Assembly (NCBI GenBank): GCA_013141455.1
Contig: JABFQW010000052.1
Location: 1-45,789 of the forward strand
Source of the DNA: Bacteroidales bacterium
GTDB lineage: Bacteria > Bacteroidota > Bacteroidia > Bacteroidales > F082
DNA: 45,789 bases
Reading direction: 5' to 3'
Numbering within the stretch: the first letter of the stretch is position 1; every line of letters starts with the position of its first letter. The notes beneath the pieces were generated by a model, which ran no database searches, was not told the DNA's origin, and was given only the letters and a program-made list of their open reading frames with translations. Positions 45,657 through 45,789 of this stretch are shown piece after piece. A program made the translations under genes and the position numbers.

Positions 45657-45789
45657 TATGCCTAATAATTAGTCCCTATGTTTGTATCCTTTCTTTAACA
45701 AAAGTAGCATAAGCCAAAGAGTATTATTTTTGAGTAGGTAATATTCACTAACACTCAATGACTTATGCAAACACAAATTTCGGAATTAA
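45657..45789 (+). repeat. attC-like site of cassette 3, probably cut by the window edge
   Basis: R'' TATGCCTAAT (AAT instead of AAC) is followed by paired arms 45678-45687 and 45765-45774 (8 of 10 identical after reversal, one further wobble). The right core should lie at or just past 45789. Confidence 0.5.

Larger units (their letters stand above)
44861..45789 (+). mobile_element. Integron-type gene cassette 3 (right end at or beyond window end)
   Basis: It starts at GTTAGGCATA (44861-44870) and carries one gene (44884). TATGCCTAAT (45657-45666) is the reverse complement of the start at 9 of 10 positions. A palindrome then runs to the window edge: ATGTTTGTAT (45678-45687) against ATGCAAACAC (45765-45774). 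Confidence 0.65.

Overview
The window looks like a chromosomal segment of a Bacteroidota bacterium, probably Bacteroidales-like. The evidence is the many large secreted proteins with C-terminal type IX secretion (T9SS) sorting domains, a SusC/SusD outer-membrane pair, a FISUMP protein, and promoters of the Bacteroidota TTTG/TAnnTTTG type. No rRNA or tRNA gene was seen. The exact genus cannot be read from the sequence.

Region 1 (1-21,205) is a cluster of very large T9SS cargo proteins. Three are Asp-box (BNR-like) beta-propeller proteins (1396, 7415, 11420). Three belong to a 'GSW..ATWTWLVNP' beta-solenoid-like family (partial at 1, 14889, 18258). Two families of tiny genes are interspersed: three Gly/Pro-rich peptides with a C-terminal membrane segment (851, 11068, 20838) and two charged peptides sharing a YIKxLELQRxVLNKL core (1175, 18032). 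One TPR-transmembrane-HTH sensor gene (5145) lies inside the cluster. Four transcription units (starting near 7150, 10850, 14800 and 18010) each begin with the same ~111-bp upstream architecture: TATCAA-like box, GTAGAGAT, TTGTCGG, then a TTTG -7 box, at fixed spacing. Each ends in a rho-independent terminator, so the cluster looks like one regulon of paralogous units.

Region 2 (21,206-34,280) is core-like. It holds yebC (minus strand), a FISUMP/T9SS protein, rmuC, a SusC/SusD pair and a T9SS protein with both halves of a peptide-N-glycosidase F fold. The last three suggest glycoprotein or glycan use. A 148-bp MITE-like element with 17-bp inverted ends and a 10-bp target duplication lies between the SusD-like gene and the PNGase gene.

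Region 3 (34,281-45,789) is AT-rich accessory DNA. I read it as a set of integron-type gene cassettes without an integrase in view. Three segments have ends that are complementary to each other over 10 bp (10/10, 10/10, 9/10), and their sequences differ from cassette to cassette, as expected for attC R''/R' sites. They are joined by imperfect palindromes of about 130 bp. Cargo genes are a multi-pass membrane protein, a caspase-like protease, a DUF2971 protein, an LRR-Roc-COR GTPase with a small overlapping partner, a two-gene membrane module and an FRG-domain protein, a set typical of defence or stress islands. A 42-bp tandem array of 11 units and a host-like gene (41600) sit inside this region. 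Two ~200-bp related sequences precede the cassettes at 34.5 and 42.6 kb.
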